From contig JAMWBK010000003.1 in assembly GCA_029953675.1 (NCBI GenBank), forward strand, positions 992,001-1,056,000: 64,000 bases of DNA, written 5' to 3'. Source of the DNA: Rhodosorus marinus (taxonomy: Eukaryota > Rhodophyta > Stylonematophyceae > Stylonematales > Stylonemataceae). Shown here in pieces: positions 1 to 11,326 of the stretch (position 1 is the stretch's first letter; every line of letters begins with the position of its first letter). The translations under genes and the position numbers were made by a program. The notes beneath the pieces are model-generated. The model saw only the letters and a program-made list of their open reading frames with translations. It searched no databases and was not told the origin of the DNA.

Positions 1-24
1 ATAATCTGAAACGCTTGCTGGCAG

Positions 25-764
25 GCGGTGATTCCGTGTGGTCTGATAGATTCCTTGCGAGTCACGCTGCTCTAATCTACTATTGGTACGTGAGCGATCG
101 TTTCTTCTAGTCTACACACTCGGGCCTTACGTGCATTCTCACCCACAGGGTGCTGGTGTTGACGTACTTTTTGTCGCCGTCGATGTCATACAATTTCTCC
201 GAACTTCTCGAGAACCACGCCGTAGACACGTACGGGGAGTTCATAGACGAAAACGAGGAACAGCTGAAGACCTTGCCAGCACCAGATGTAGCGAGGCAGT
301 ATTACGAGAATGGGGATTTGTACTTGTTCGATACGTTCCAAACGGCGGTCCCTCTCGCAACTCGTAGGCCGAAGTGTGATGACCTTTACGACGTGTTTTG
401 CAACATTTTCCGAGACGAGCAGGAGCACGTGAAGACCATGGAAGCCTGTTCCGATTACACCAAGCTCGGAATATTTATTCAGAGCCCACATCAGCGCTTC
501 TACCAAGGGTAAGGCATACGGGGATGAGGATCGGTCTTTGGGTTTCCCTGGCTAACGAGACCATGCATCTTTTGTGGGCGGTGCAGACTGAAGGCAGAAG
601 TGAAGGCAGAAGTGAAGGCAGAAGTGAAGGCAGAAGTGAAGGCAGAAGTGAAGGAAGAAGAGAAGGAAGAAGAGAAGCAAGGGGAGGAGAGAGAGACACA
701 AACAAAACCGCCCGCCCTCATGAGAGACGAGCGGCAAAAGTTCGAAGATGGAATGGGGCTATAA
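25..764 (+). CDS. PTOX: Plastid terminal oxidase (PTOX), copy 1, 5'-truncated by the window edge
   Basis: C-terminal part of a plastoquinol oxidase (alternative-oxidase family, di-iron), which passes electrons from plastoquinol to oxygen at the thylakoid. Exons read as 25-85, 149-508 and 587-764 with GT-AG borders; upstream exons lie outside the window. The family core is visible: a helix ending in YYW, the LVLTYFLSP segment, a Glu ligand in LLENHAVDTY, the conserved APDVARQYYENGDLYLFD stretch, and the last ligand pair in RDEQEHVKTM. The residues match copy 2 exon by exon, so this is a tandem duplicate. The last exon differs completely: instead of a 15-residue end it encodes about 58 residues with five KAEV units, two KEEE units and a basic/acidic tail ending DGMGL. 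Plastid targeting cannot be seen here because the N-terminus is missing. Confidence 0.88.
591..650 (+). repeat. 12-bp tandem repeat coding (KAEV)5 in the PTOX copy 1 tail
   Basis: Five perfect copies of a 12-base unit (aaggcagaagtg in the coding frame), followed by two degenerate copies giving KEEE. The unit is a multiple of three, so copy-number change would lengthen or shorten the tail by four residues without shifting the frame. Confidence 0.9.
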
Positions 765-1789
765 TATAGAGAGATTCAAAAAAAATTTGACAGAAGTCCA
801 CCGGTTGGTCGCTTCCGCAAATTTTCGGCAAGGAAGAAAAGGCTCGAAGGATGAACTGGCCACGACATAATCACAGACAACCAAAAAAAGGGGATCTTAT
901 GGGCCTCATCCTAGACGGCGCATACTGAAGCCGATGAACCGGCATGTATCGTCGACGACCCCGCATTGAGGATCCAGTCATACACCCTCTCCTCCCCATA
1001 GTGCTCATCATGATCCAAATTGACTAGCAGATCGCCAGTTGCGAGGCTACCCGCCATAATTCCAATGTCCAATCGTCGCCTCCAAAACCCGTTCTCGTCA
1101 AGGCAGATATCCAGATCCTGAACAGCTATTTCCAAAATCAATCAACACCTTTTAAATACGATTGAAGGCAATGATTACCAAAGTCGATTTTGGGATACTT
1201 TTTTTGATCCAGATATTCAATCACACGGATATTTTGTCTTATGAATGCTTTTAATATACCAGAGAATCAACCAAAAAAATTGCAAGGAGGGCGCGATTAT
1301 TTTTGATTGAATATTGTGTATGGGACAATCATTATTATGCATGACATTGTTTTTATAAAGATTTACGATTACTACAAGTTATTTGTTTTTGGGAAGTTAT
1401 TTTGAGGAAAATTCGAACGGATGCTGTTTTTTATTTCGAAAACTTTGAAAATGCCGCCTACGGCTTAAAATTTGATTTTGGTCTTCGGAGTGTTTTGTTT
1501 TTTTTCCTGAGAATTTTGGTTGCAGACGAAAAAGGGTAATTTTGGATGTTCGAAAGCATCCAACCTTCTTTTTTGATGTCTTTTGAGCACATATGGGTGG
1601 CGGAACTAGGAGTATCGAATTTGCGCCATTTTCGATGGATTTTTCGAGAATGGCTGGGTGGCGGTTGGATGCATTGAGAGGGTTTTTGGATGTCTGTTTA
1701 GGGTATTGGGAGGCGGTCTTGGATGCTTATAAGTCCTCAAGGTTTGGATGGAGGTGTCAATGAGGGTGGTAGGTTTGTCTATTTGGGGT
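765..1789. other. Spacer between the two PTOX copies
   Basis: AT-rich, with no family-level match. The only open stretch of note is on the minus strand at 911-1141 (76 codons, containing FWRRRLDIGIMAGSLATGD). It reads like protein but has no recognised family, so it is not called as a gene. Confidence 0.4.
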
Positions 1790-1900
1790 GAGGTGGGCTA
1801 AGAGGCGAAGTTTTAACGAGAGGTGTGAGGTGGGCTAAGAGGCGAAGTTTTAACGAGAGGTGTGAGGTGGGCTAGGAGGCGAAGTTTTAACGAGAGGTGT
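1790..1900. repeat. Three tandem 37-bp direct repeats just upstream of PTOX copy 2
   Basis: Three nearly identical 37-base units start at 1790, 1827 and 1864 (core aggcgaagttttaacgag). The array ends 22 bases before the likely PTOX start codon, so it lies in the 5' leader or promoter of that gene. Only one or two base differences separate the copies, so the duplication is recent. Confidence 0.9.
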
Positions 1901-1922
1901 GGGGTTGGGTGAATGTGACAGA

Positions 1923-3431
1923 ATGGTTGAGTGTTGCTTTGTTCCGCTTGGTGGAGGTCTGAATGGGGTGAGGAGGAGGAATCAGGGCGTGAGGGTTTGC
2001 TCGCGTGTCGTTCCGACGGCTGTGGCAAAGATGCCGAAGATTGGAGATTTCTCCCAAATGGACGAACATGGATTCAAGCTTATCAATTTGAGGGAGAGGA
2101 AGAAGCTCAACAAGCCAGGTTCCGCCTTTCAGATTGGCGGGAAGTACTTCATGAGGGAGCTTAATGGAATCTACTCGCAGCTCGCCGATGAGTTCAACGT
2201 CTTACTGGGTGGCAGGAGGAGGTTGAGTATATCGGAGAAGCTTCAGTTCACTCTTGACGATGAGAAGGTATTTATTTTCTCGTGGGAACACGCTTTCTGG
2301 AATATCAAAGATCCTTACGTTGCTCGATAATTTTCCGCGTTTTGCAGGTGAAGGCCATGGAATTAGCGCGCGAGGAGGAAACGCAAACGCTTTCCAGCAG
2401 TTCATTTATTTCGAGATCTATCTACCAATGCACATGCATGTTCCTTGACGTTTTGTTTGTCAACCGTCCAATTCCAAGGTATGCTCCTTCCAGGTGAGAC
2501 TTTCGAGCAGGAGCGGTGGAGTATCTAACAACAGCTGCGTCTCCATGACTCGTATTCCAGATTCTGGCTCCTGGAAACCGTTGCGAGAATGCCCTACTTT
2601 GCCTACCTCTCCGTATTGCACCTTTACGAAACGTTTGGTTGGTGGCATGTATCTGAACTGAGAAAAATCCATTTCGCTGAGGATTGGAATGAGCTTCACC
2701 ATCTACTGATAATGGAGGCGCTCGGTAGGTGACCAATCAATGACAGGTGTTTCCGATGTTCGCACTAACCAACGATTCACATTGATGACTTGTTCTAGGA
2801 GGTGATGCGCTGTGGTCAGATCGTTTTCTCGCTAATCATGCAGCCATCGTGTACTACTGGTTAGTGTCTCAGCATTCTTGGTCTCGACGCCCTCACCTTC
2901 TAACAAGTTGCCGGGACTTTTCGGCGATCAACAGGATACTCGTTATCACATATTTTCTTTCCCCGTCAACATCGTACAAATTTTCCGAGCTTGTGGAAAA
3001 CCACGCCGCAGATACCTATGAGCAATTCTACAAAGAGAACGAGGAGCTCTTGAAGACAATTCCTGCTCCGGACATAGCAAAGCAGTACTACGAGAGAGGA
3101 GACCTCTACATGTTTGACGTCTTCCAGACGGAGTCACCACTGGGCTCTCGTAGACCTAATTGCGACAACCTTTACGACGTCTTTGTCAATATTTGGGGGG
3201 ACGAGAAGGAACACGTGAAGACCATGGAAGCCTGTAGTGACTACACGAATATGGGCGAGCTTGTCCAGAGCCCTCACGAGCGCCACTACGGGTAAGAAGC
3301 ACAACCCGTGCTAGTTTAGGCGCAGTGTATCCCACTGGCTGCTTCTAGAAAAACTAACTGCTCCGATTATGTTGCTGCTTTCTAGGTTTAACGATGACCT
3401 GCTATATCCGCATGACATTGATGGAGAGTGA
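1923..3431 (+). CDS. PTOX: Plastid terminal oxidase (PTOX), copy 2, complete
   Basis: Complete plastoquinol terminal oxidase of about 367 residues in six exons: 1923-2267, 2348-2478, 2561-2724, 2799-2859, 2935-3291 and 3386-3431; the summed length keeps frame. The start was chosen at [12 protein letters not shown] because the next 40 residues are Phe/Gly/Arg/Val-rich, like a red-algal transit peptide. The family is shown by [20 protein letters not shown] (first Glu ligand), [20 protein letters not shown] (Glu and His), [13 protein letters not shown] and [12 protein letters not shown] (Glu and His). All expected di-iron ligands seem present. The short last exon ends [15 protein letters not shown]. 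Expected role is protecting the photosynthetic chain from over-reduction and supporting carotenoid desaturation; that is family knowledge. A tandem partner lies at 25-764. Confidence 0.92.
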
Positions 3432-5004
3432 ATGTACGACAAGAGCCTCTTGTAGTTGAAAAGAATGTGAGACAGGATCTTAAGAGAAGGAGTTGAAAGA
3501 CTGGGGATGGGAATTGGTCAAGGGTGACCATATTGAGTATTGCATGTACAATAAGTTAAAAGTGTAAAAAGAACAGTGCTTCAAACGTGAAATCGCCAAG
3601 CCCTCGACGGAGGCCCTACAACTCACGAGCTGAGGGCAGTACAGAAAAGACATACGGATGTAGGAAAGCTAGGGAAAACACAGGATCCTTGCGATGGAAT
3701 GTAAACAACGCAGTTGCTGAACTCATGCTTCGGCACCGGATTCACACTTTCAATTTCCTTCGCTGACGACAGTACCACCAACACGAGTTTATACACCTCA
3801 TGTCGCTGAACCCGTCATAATCAGGTCCCCCACGTCATGTTTTAAACTTATGGAAGAGAAATTTCTCCAAAAATAAATAAATTACAAGCTATGCGTCTAG
3901 AATAGAGATTGATAGTACTTGAAGGACGTAATGGTCCAATCCAGCGGTTCTGACTCCAAGTTCTCCTTGAATTCGAATCTGTTTTATCAATCATTTGTCA
4001 TAAAATACCCTTCGATTTCTTCTAAATAATCGCAATAAATGATTGTATCAATCAATATTCTGCGACAGTGGAATTCAGGATACTGAAGAAATCCCGTCTT
4101 TTTTCGAATTAGAACGATTTCTTGGAATAATTCACGTATTACAATCTTCAGCTTATCCCGTTGACACGTCATATACCCCCCCCAGTATTCGAGTTGGGGA
4201 TAACCTGGAAGCTTGTAATTTCATTCGAATCTCTATTCGCGTTAATCACATCAGTCCCGCAAAGGGTGGGAATCTGCTGGATTTCATTTCTCACGGACCC
4301 ACCCACATCCCCCCCCCCCTCCAAGTCTCAACTGACATTCGAATTGAATATTCGTACTACCTTCTGTTCCATTCGCTTACACCTCGTATTCAAGGCAATT
4401 TTCAACCAAAACTTGAATCACAACCCAAAACCACGCTTTTCAGAGGGGTACGGTTTGCTGTCCAAGCACCCTGACATAAGCGTACCAAGTGGTAAGAAGA
4501 ATGCTCTAAAAAAGAAAATCTGGGTTTATTTTCTTGTTGTAATTTTTTCAAGATACCACTGACTGCTTGAATTTTTAGTTTTTTTTTGTTTGCATGTGAA
4601 GTCTTATGTCTTCTTTCTTTTTGGGGTTTTGGGTGAAATGTTTTTGTACTGGGCAGATATCGTCTATATAAATGACTTTGGGATGGGCCTAGTGATCGGA
4701 AGCATAGCGGGGGGAGGGAAATGTGCGTTAGAATTCTGTAGTGGAGTTTGCTGTGTGGAGTTTGCTGTGTGGAGTTTGCTGGGTGAAGAGTCTGGTTTAG
4801 GTTGAGATCGTATGTTTTGAGTGGTTCTGGGGAGGAGACGGGGAGGAGAAGGGGCCGCCGGGGGGGGGAGGGGGAGGGGGAGGGGGACGTAGAGATTTGG
4901 ATTGGGGTGTGCGGTGTGTTTGATTTTTATTGATTTGTAGGGGCGGGGAAGAAGGGTTTTTGCTGTGTGATCTAGAGCGTTTGGGGGGGGGGGGCGAAAG
5001 AGAC
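3432..5004. other. Spacer between PTOX copy 2 and VPS2
   Basis: No recognisable gene. It is AT-rich around 3900-4600, then strongly G-rich on the plus strand at about 4850-5000, directly upstream of the VPS2 start. Open stretches here give only low-complexity peptides. Confidence 0.5.
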
Positions 5005-6019
5005 ATGGGAATTTTCAGTAAGAAGAAGGATATGGAGCCGCCACCACCACCTCCACCGCCACCACCAACGACGAAGGAGTTGGCGAGGCAGTACAAGAGG
5101 TAGGTTGATTATAATGAGGATGGTTTGCGTGATGTGCGTTGGGCCGGTGCTGATTTTCGTCGCTATGTTTTGCTATGTGTGAATTCAGGGAAATTGATCG
5201 GTCGATCAGGGAGCTGGACAGAGAACGTGCGAAGATGGAACAGCAGGAAAGACAGATTCAGGTATGTCGGGAGACGCGCTGTGGATAAATCAATTGATAT
5301 GGTTGTGCTTACCCAAGAGTGTCTTTTCCAGGCTCAAATTAAGAAAGCAGCTCGGGACGGTGAAATGGAGAACGCGAGGATGCTGGCCAAGGATCTTGTC
5401 CGCTCCCGGAATATGAGGACAAAGATTAACCGCATGAAGACCCAAATGCAGGGTGTGTCTATGCAGTTGACCACCATGACGACATCTCAGGTATGGTGTA
5501 TCGGAAATTTTGTTTGTATCGGAACAAGACGTCATTGACAATACGTTTGACTCGTTTTCGCTTCGAGCAGAATATGGCCAATATCATGGGAGGCGTTGTT
5601 AAGGCCATGGGTGTCATGAACAAGCAAATGGATCTCCCGTCAATGCAGAAGGTGATCATGGAATATGAGAAACAAAGTGGCATGATGGATATGACTCAAG
5701 AAATGTAAGGCCGTGAAGACGCCACTGGCACCTTCAACAAGGCAGCAAACAATTTGTAATCGTTCGGGCATTAACGCGTGTTTGAAAACTCACTGGTTCC
5801 CTGCCTTTCGATGAATACAGGATGGATGATGCTCTGGACGATATGGGAATGGAAGACGAGGAGGAGTCTCAGGAGGTCATTGATAAGGTCCTCGACGAGC
5901 TGAACATTGAGAGGTCCGTGGAGATTGGCAGTTCAGTACCAGCTACGCAAGCACAGGCTGGCGCAGCTCCTGTACAAGAAGATGACCTCATGGAAAGATT
6001 GGAGAACCTGAAGAAGTAG
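5005..6019 (+). CDS. VPS2: ESCRT-III subunit VPS2/CHMP2
   Basis: ESCRT-III core subunit that caps Snf7 filaments and recruits the VPS4 ATPase in multivesicular-body sorting and membrane scission. Five exons (5005-5099, 5189-5261, 5332-5490, 5571-5704, 5821-6019) give 219 residues, normal for the family. Visible features: N-terminal MGIFSKKK; the charged helix EIDRSIRELDRERAKMEQQE; the AQIKKAARDGEMENARMLAK segment; NMANIMGGVVKAMGVMNKQM; an acidic linker; and a C-terminal MIM1 motif (DLMERLENLKK) for the VPS4 MIT domain. Odd: nine prolines (residues 11-19) sit between the membrane-binding N-terminus and helix 1, where the usual linker is short and not proline-rich. Confidence 0.93.
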
Positions 6020-6458
6020 GGGCAAATTTTTGCCGTTCGTACATGGTTGAATAGCGATGGAACGAATCAGACAAGTGAAGACCCAGTCTGGAACTCGAGC
6101 GGAGACTGTCAATGCTGTTCTAAGCATAGTTGTCCAACGTGCATCCAGCATCGTAAATTTTTTGTCTATTAGCACTGAAGGTTTTTGTCGAGCTAAGCAT
6201 ATATTGGTATATTAAAACTCGTGCATTCTGCGGGGCCGAAAATGATTTTCCGTTTCTTTCGTTTCTGCGAATCCGTGTGGGACACGATTCCCTTTTCGCT
6301 TATCGAGTGTCCCCCATCAACCCAACCCTCTGCTTCCCGACCATTGAGGGATGCAGTATTTCCTGATGTGGCCTGCACTGTGTATGGCAAGGAGGAAACT
6401 ATGATATATAGCTCACAAGATGTTTTTAAACCGAAAAAAGAGAAACACTTATTTAATT

Positions 6459-7713
6459 TTACATATGGGTCTTGCCAAATAGAATTTCGTTCACTTTCAC
6501 TGCCCTATTCTCCTTCAAGGACTTGGTTGCCGCGAAAGCAAGAACGACCGGGATTTTTCCATCCATTCCCGTTACTACTGGGGGCGTGTCGTTGGCAATA
6601 CAATCCACAAAGGAAATCATCTCATCCTCGTATGCTTGCTTGTATCTGTCCATGAAAAAGTTCAGCGGCAAATCCCGCCTGATATTGTTGGCGCCGGAGA
6701 TGGTGGCAGTGTTCGGATAGTTATTATTAATGTCCACTGCTCCCTCAGATCCCAAAACTTCCAGGCGCTGATCATATCCGTACACAGCCTTGCGGCAACA
6801 CTGGATAACACCAATTGCTCCGTTCTCAAATTTCAGCGACACAATTGCTGTTGTGATGTCCCCAATGGCGGCAATCTCCTTGTCAAATGAAGTCGCCGTG
6901 GCCGTAACTTCAGTAATCTCACTGCCAACTACGAACCGAGCCATGTCGAAATCGTGTGTCATCATGTCAAAGAAAAGTCCGCCAGACTGCTTCAAGTACG
7001 CGAGCGGTGGCGGCGCCGGATCGAATGATTTGATGTTCAGCATGAACGGCTCTCCAATTTCACCTGAGCCAGCAAAGAAAAGACGATTTCATTAATTCCC
7101 AATCTCTATAGACTGCACAAACAGACAATCACCTTGCTTCCCCAAAATGCCAACTTACCCCCTTGAACCGCTTGTCGGACTCGCTGGAAGTTTGCGTCAA
7201 AACGTCTCTGGAATCCAAGCTGGAATTTCACTCCGGATTGCGCAACAGTCGCAAGTGCCTCATCGATTCTCTTCAGGTTGTAGTCGATTGGCTTCTCGCA
7301 GAAAATGTGCTTTCCAGCTTTCGCTGCTCCCAGTATAATCTCATGGTGCGTGTCCGACGGTGAGCAGATGATTACACCATCCACAGCTGGGTTCCTTATC
7401 ACATCCTTCCAGTCCTGTTCAGCGCGGCACGACCAAGCAGAAAACATAATTAGCAACGGCTCGAAAGGAGACGGCAACAAGCGCAAACACTGCAAGCAAG
7501 AAGCAAACCTACCTGAACAGCGGACGGAATGCCAAACTTCTGCGCGCAGGCCTCAGCCGCCTTGACAAAGAAATCAGCGACAATCACGACTTCCGCCTTG
7601 GGGTTTCTCGACAGAGCCAAACAGTGCACTTGTCCAATGCGCCCAGCGCCGATGATCCCAAGCCTAACTTTTCCACGGGTGGCCATCATCCCGATGTCAG
7701 TTGCGTATACCAT
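6459..7713 (-). CDS. Inositol 2-dehydrogenase-like oxidoreductase (Gfo/Idh/MocA family)
   Basis: NAD(P)-dependent sugar/cyclitol dehydrogenase, closest in pattern to bacterial-type myo-inositol 2-dehydrogenase, which oxidises myo-inositol to scyllo-inosose. Exons 7713-7513, 7414-7159 and 7063-6459 give 353 residues, the usual size. The N-terminal Rossmann motif is VRLGIIGAGRIGQVHCLALS; the second exon has VIICSPSDTHHEI and the catalytic-type EKP motif (HIFCEKPIDYNL); GFQRRFDANFQRVRQAV follows; the C-terminal domain has GGLFFDMMTHDFDMARFVVG, with the D-x-x-x-HD-x-D pattern that carries the catalytic His in this family. A start at the downstream Met-Met (7692/7689) is also possible. Substrate is inferred; other cyclitols or sugars cannot be excluded. 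Confidence 0.88.
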
Positions 7714-9144
7714 CTTGCTTGAAGAAAATAAAGTGCAGAAGAACAAAAGCTCTACGATCGTTCACAGCTTCTATCTCTCGATCCCAAAATCTCCCACTAC
7801 TCAAGGATCCTTGAGCTTTCCCCTTCCCCCATCGACTCTGGCCCTAAGATCCCATCCCACGTTCTCTTATATAGACACTACCCTGCCAGTTCAAACGTCC
7901 TACGTCCTGATACCAGACTCGCTCCGAAGACCGCACTGAGTTACCTGTCGTCCAGTAAAATGAAAAAATTGTCACCCCATCCAATCTCTTCCGATAATTT
8001 TGATTTCCTCCTTACTTTTTTTTTTGCCTTTTTTTTTCCCATCGATGGGGCAATTTTTCACAAAAATTTTGATCTTTTCGTGGAACTAGAAAAATTCTCT
8101 CCAAGGGAGAAAATTAGAAAAAAAGGAAGAGGTAATAGGCTCCAACAGGCGAAAAAAAAAAATCTCCGAAAAGGGGGGTGGGAAAGGGGGGGGGGGAGAT
8201 AGAAAATCCCCTCACTTTACCCAGTCCAGAAAAAATATCTTCCGTTTCAACGGATTATTTTCCTAAAACTTAATTTTGCAATGCATGTCCGAGATGGTAA
8301 AAAAGCAAAAGAAAAATTACCCCACCCTTGGCCAACAACCCTCAACCTCACAATAAAAATCCCAAAACCTTTCCGGACAGAATAGGTTCTTTTAGATCCT
8401 TTATGCCCAAAATTGTCCGTTTTGAGTGCGGAAATAATATCTATACAAGTATGAGCTTGAAAAAGGATCTAAAAGGGCCTTTTTATGGGAGATATGTCGA
8501 CTTAAATTCCCCGCCATGTAAATTCTTTCGAAAATACTGGACAGTTAATGCCCAACAGTCCAAAAAATTCGGAAATACTTGGGAATTATTTTTCCGTAGA
8601 AAACAAGTGGTCCAGAATTGAACGCGTAGTTTTTATACGGAAATTCAAAAATATTTCTATTTACCGGTGGTCAATGAGCGACGGGATCGTCGGCCGTCTT
8701 GCCCCCCTATCAATTTGGATGCTTATTTGCAATATCTGATTTCTACATTAAAACTTGGGGTTCTGGATACACGTTGACTTTTTCGGCTTCTTTGGGGGGG
8801 TGCCGGGATGCGGAAATGGTGGATGGTTTGTGCGTCTGTCTGTACGAGGTGGCTGATGGTGAAGAAGAAGGCGAAGAGAGAGAGAAAGTTGTAGTCAGGG
8901 TTTTTAGAGAAATGGGATCTCTTGTACTTTGAAACAGCAAAATATGATCTCCTTAGATACGTCCTTCTAGAGTTGAACAGAACCCCACATTGGTAGAGTG
9001 GACGCTGTCTTAGGGTTTTGTATTGTTGTTGTTGTTGAGCTTCATCCAGGACTCAAGTTGCCAAAAATACCTCGATATGTACTGTGTGAAGCAGGTGGAT
9101 TCCATTTTCTTCTTCTGTTGATACTTATTGATGAGAGACGGACG

Positions 9145-9480
9145 TGGGATGAAATGGTTTGCTCAGGATGGTCCAAAATGAGATAGTATCCCACCGCCTA
9201 GATCGAGACAAGTGCATTGCTTGAGATCGGGTTTTCCAAGATTTACAAATGATGAGGAACAGGATTTCATAAACCCTATCAAAAGCCCATTGAGATCTTT
9301 TCGTTGGCGGCTTTCAACAAAACGTTGCAGATATTTTTGGGGTGACGCTTGATGAACCAAGCGGCTTCATCGGAGAGAGATTGGATATGATAAGTCGTGA
9401 TGACATGTGCCCATCGCAAACCCCCCGCCCGACTCCCCGATAAAGAAGACCCGACTGCATTGCATGAGATCGGCTAAATA
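9145..9480. repeat. Two diverged copies of a roughly 240-bp unit
   Basis: The segment tgcattgcttgagatcgg near 9215 recurs as tgcattgcatgagatcgg near 9456, with scattered similarity in the flanks. Boundaries are approximate. Confidence 0.5.
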
Positions 9481-9787
9481 CAATTTTCTTCTGAATCCGT
9501 TGATTAATCTTTTTTTTTTGTTTTAAGCGGTTATTGTGAGCTTTGAGATTGGTTTTGATTGTTAACCAATACATTTTTCCTGTTTCCTGACCGCTGTCGA
9601 GTTACCATCTCTGACATAGAGTTTTTGCGGACGGAAACAAAATATCCCAAAGGCTTTTTCGGGTGGTGGTTAGCAAAAGCTGAATCAGATTCCTTGTTTT
9701 CAGCGGCTTGTAGGGTTTCCGGAGGGAACGCCACGGACATTGTGCGCGGAATGTTTTGATAAAGGAGTCTTCCAGCGGTGGTGCCTC

Positions 9788-10250
9788 ACGTGTCAGGTGA
9801 GCAGGGTTTCCTGCGGTAGGGTTCAGAACGAGTCCAGGCCGCTGGCATTCTTGGGTGGGGAGAGTCAGATACGTCTTCCGCCAAAGTTTTCAGAACACTA
9901 GCGCTTCTCGGCTGAGATGTGCCCATGTCAAATGTGCAGGGTTTTCCTGTTGTAGGGTTAAAGACGGAGTTTAGGCAACCGCAGGGCTCAGCGGGGTAGA
10001 GCGAAACGCATGCGTCCTCTGTGTGAGATGTCCTCATGTCAATTTCATTTCTTACGGGTCCATCAACGACCCCCCACAATTCTCAAAGGGTTTCTTCTCC
10101 AGGGTTCGTAACGACTCCAGGAGGGCCCAGGGTTTTGACAAAGAGATTCAGATACGTCCTCCGCTAAAACCATTAATTTAAGAGTGAGATTCCCCAATCG
10201 CCGTGTCAAGGAAGCAGGGTTTCACTCGTAGGGTTCAGAACTGCCCGGCT
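9788..10250. repeat. Decayed tandem repeats of about 110-140 bp
   Basis: A motif of the form gcagggtttcctg...gtagggtt...gagtccagg recurs near 9802, 9937, 10100 and 10213, each followed where preserved by cagatacgtcytccgcyaaa. Copies are strongly diverged and unequal in length. Confidence 0.55.
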
Positions 10251-10528
10251 CTGCATCGCTCCGGCCGGTCGAAAATAGGATCTGGTCTGAAAGCTTCCTC
10301 CAGGGAAAGAGGATTGTAATCCTAGAACAGTGTACTAAGGAGCGATTGGACTGAACGCACTCAGTCAACTTGGTTAGCCTCTTTCTTCTTTTGTTTTAAA
10401 GGAAAAAAAGTGCTCCTGTACGTGGCGCTCAGCATAGACTTGAGAGGATCATATCGACCGACAAGCTTGTGTGGGAGAGCGACTAATGTGAATTTGTGAG
10501 TCACATGCTCACTTCACGTACTGAACAT

Positions 10529-11228
10529 CTAGCACTCTGGACAGAGGTGACAAATTTCTTTTTCGCGGTTGCGTGCCTGGGGTGAGTTTTCGACTTCGTT
10601 CGGTTTCCCGGAACCTTGCGAGTCAGGTCCAATCTCCGCGATGTACACTGCAATGTTTCCGACTTGCTCGCAGGGGAGCAAGTTGCTCTCGTACATATTT
10701 CTTCGCATTGACCTGCACACACGAGCCTCCACTACCTTTTGGAAGGGTCGAGTGCACTTCTGGTGAGAATCGCTTGCAATTAACTGAACTTCTCACGCGA
10801 AAAAATTGAAAAATTGGGACGGGGACACAGCTGAATGAGCACGATTTAAACTATACACTTGCAGCAAATTCCCTTCAGCAGGATTGCCAGTAATCGTATG
10901 TACATCTTCATTTCCAACCGCCTCTGCGCGAGGTTACCACATGAGCTGACATCTCGTACAGAAGCACCGTCAGGAGCATGGTGGTTGTGGATATGTAAAG
11001 TAGGTGGCCGTGCGTTTCTCCGGAGTCGCGTTGCGGAGAAACCTGATTTCTCGCAATCAACCAGTACAGGGAGAGACCTTCTAGAAGCGAGACGAATATG
11101 TACAAGGTCCCTCGCAACCTAGACAGCACGGTATGTGAGACGTGGATCCTTGCTCGTTGTCCGAATGTCGGCGGAATTTGTGCTTACCGGAAAGCGATCG
11201 CTATTAACTCAGAGGCTACGACTGCCAT
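10529..11228 (-). CDS. Possible small membrane protein, unassigned
   Basis: I do not recognise a family. A model with exons 11228-11187, 11124 to about 10935, and a last exon of about 10770-10529 gives a start MAVVASELIAIAFR, a hydrophobic stretch LYIFVSLLEGLSLYWLIA, a second hydrophobic stretch YISTTTMLLTVLLYEM, and a soluble end CEQVGNIAVYIAEIG...ICHLCPEC with three clustered Cys. The first intron has good GT-AG borders; the second is uncertain, because the middle exon also stays open to 10908. It starts about 100 bp downstream of the IKS1-like stop on the same strand. Alternative: some exons are C-terminal membrane exons of that kinase, since some IKS-type kinases are predicted to have a C-terminal membrane segment. 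Confidence 0.4.
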
Positions 11229-11326
11229 TGCCGGGTACCTTGAGACCGACTCGTCTAAACTCAAGGAGAGAACCAGAACAGACTGCGAGATCAAAGGCAA
11301 GGAGCAGATTCAGTTCAGGAGCACGG

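Larger units (their letters stand above)
7714..10528. other. Long spacer with decayed repeats
   Basis: No gene recognised in 2.8 kb. The first part (7960-8600) is AT-rich with homopolymer A, T and G runs; the second part holds two decayed repeat groups listed separately. Confidence 0.5.

Noticed and set aside
4797-5096. Minus-strand frame with poly-Gly and poly-Pro
   Set aside because: Low-complexity product of G runs and of the antisense of the VPS2 proline codons.
9788-10250. Repeated tagggtt motifs resembling plant-type telomere repeat
   Set aside because: They are part of a longer diverged repeat and are not in tandem heptamer arrays, so no interstitial telomere is claimed.
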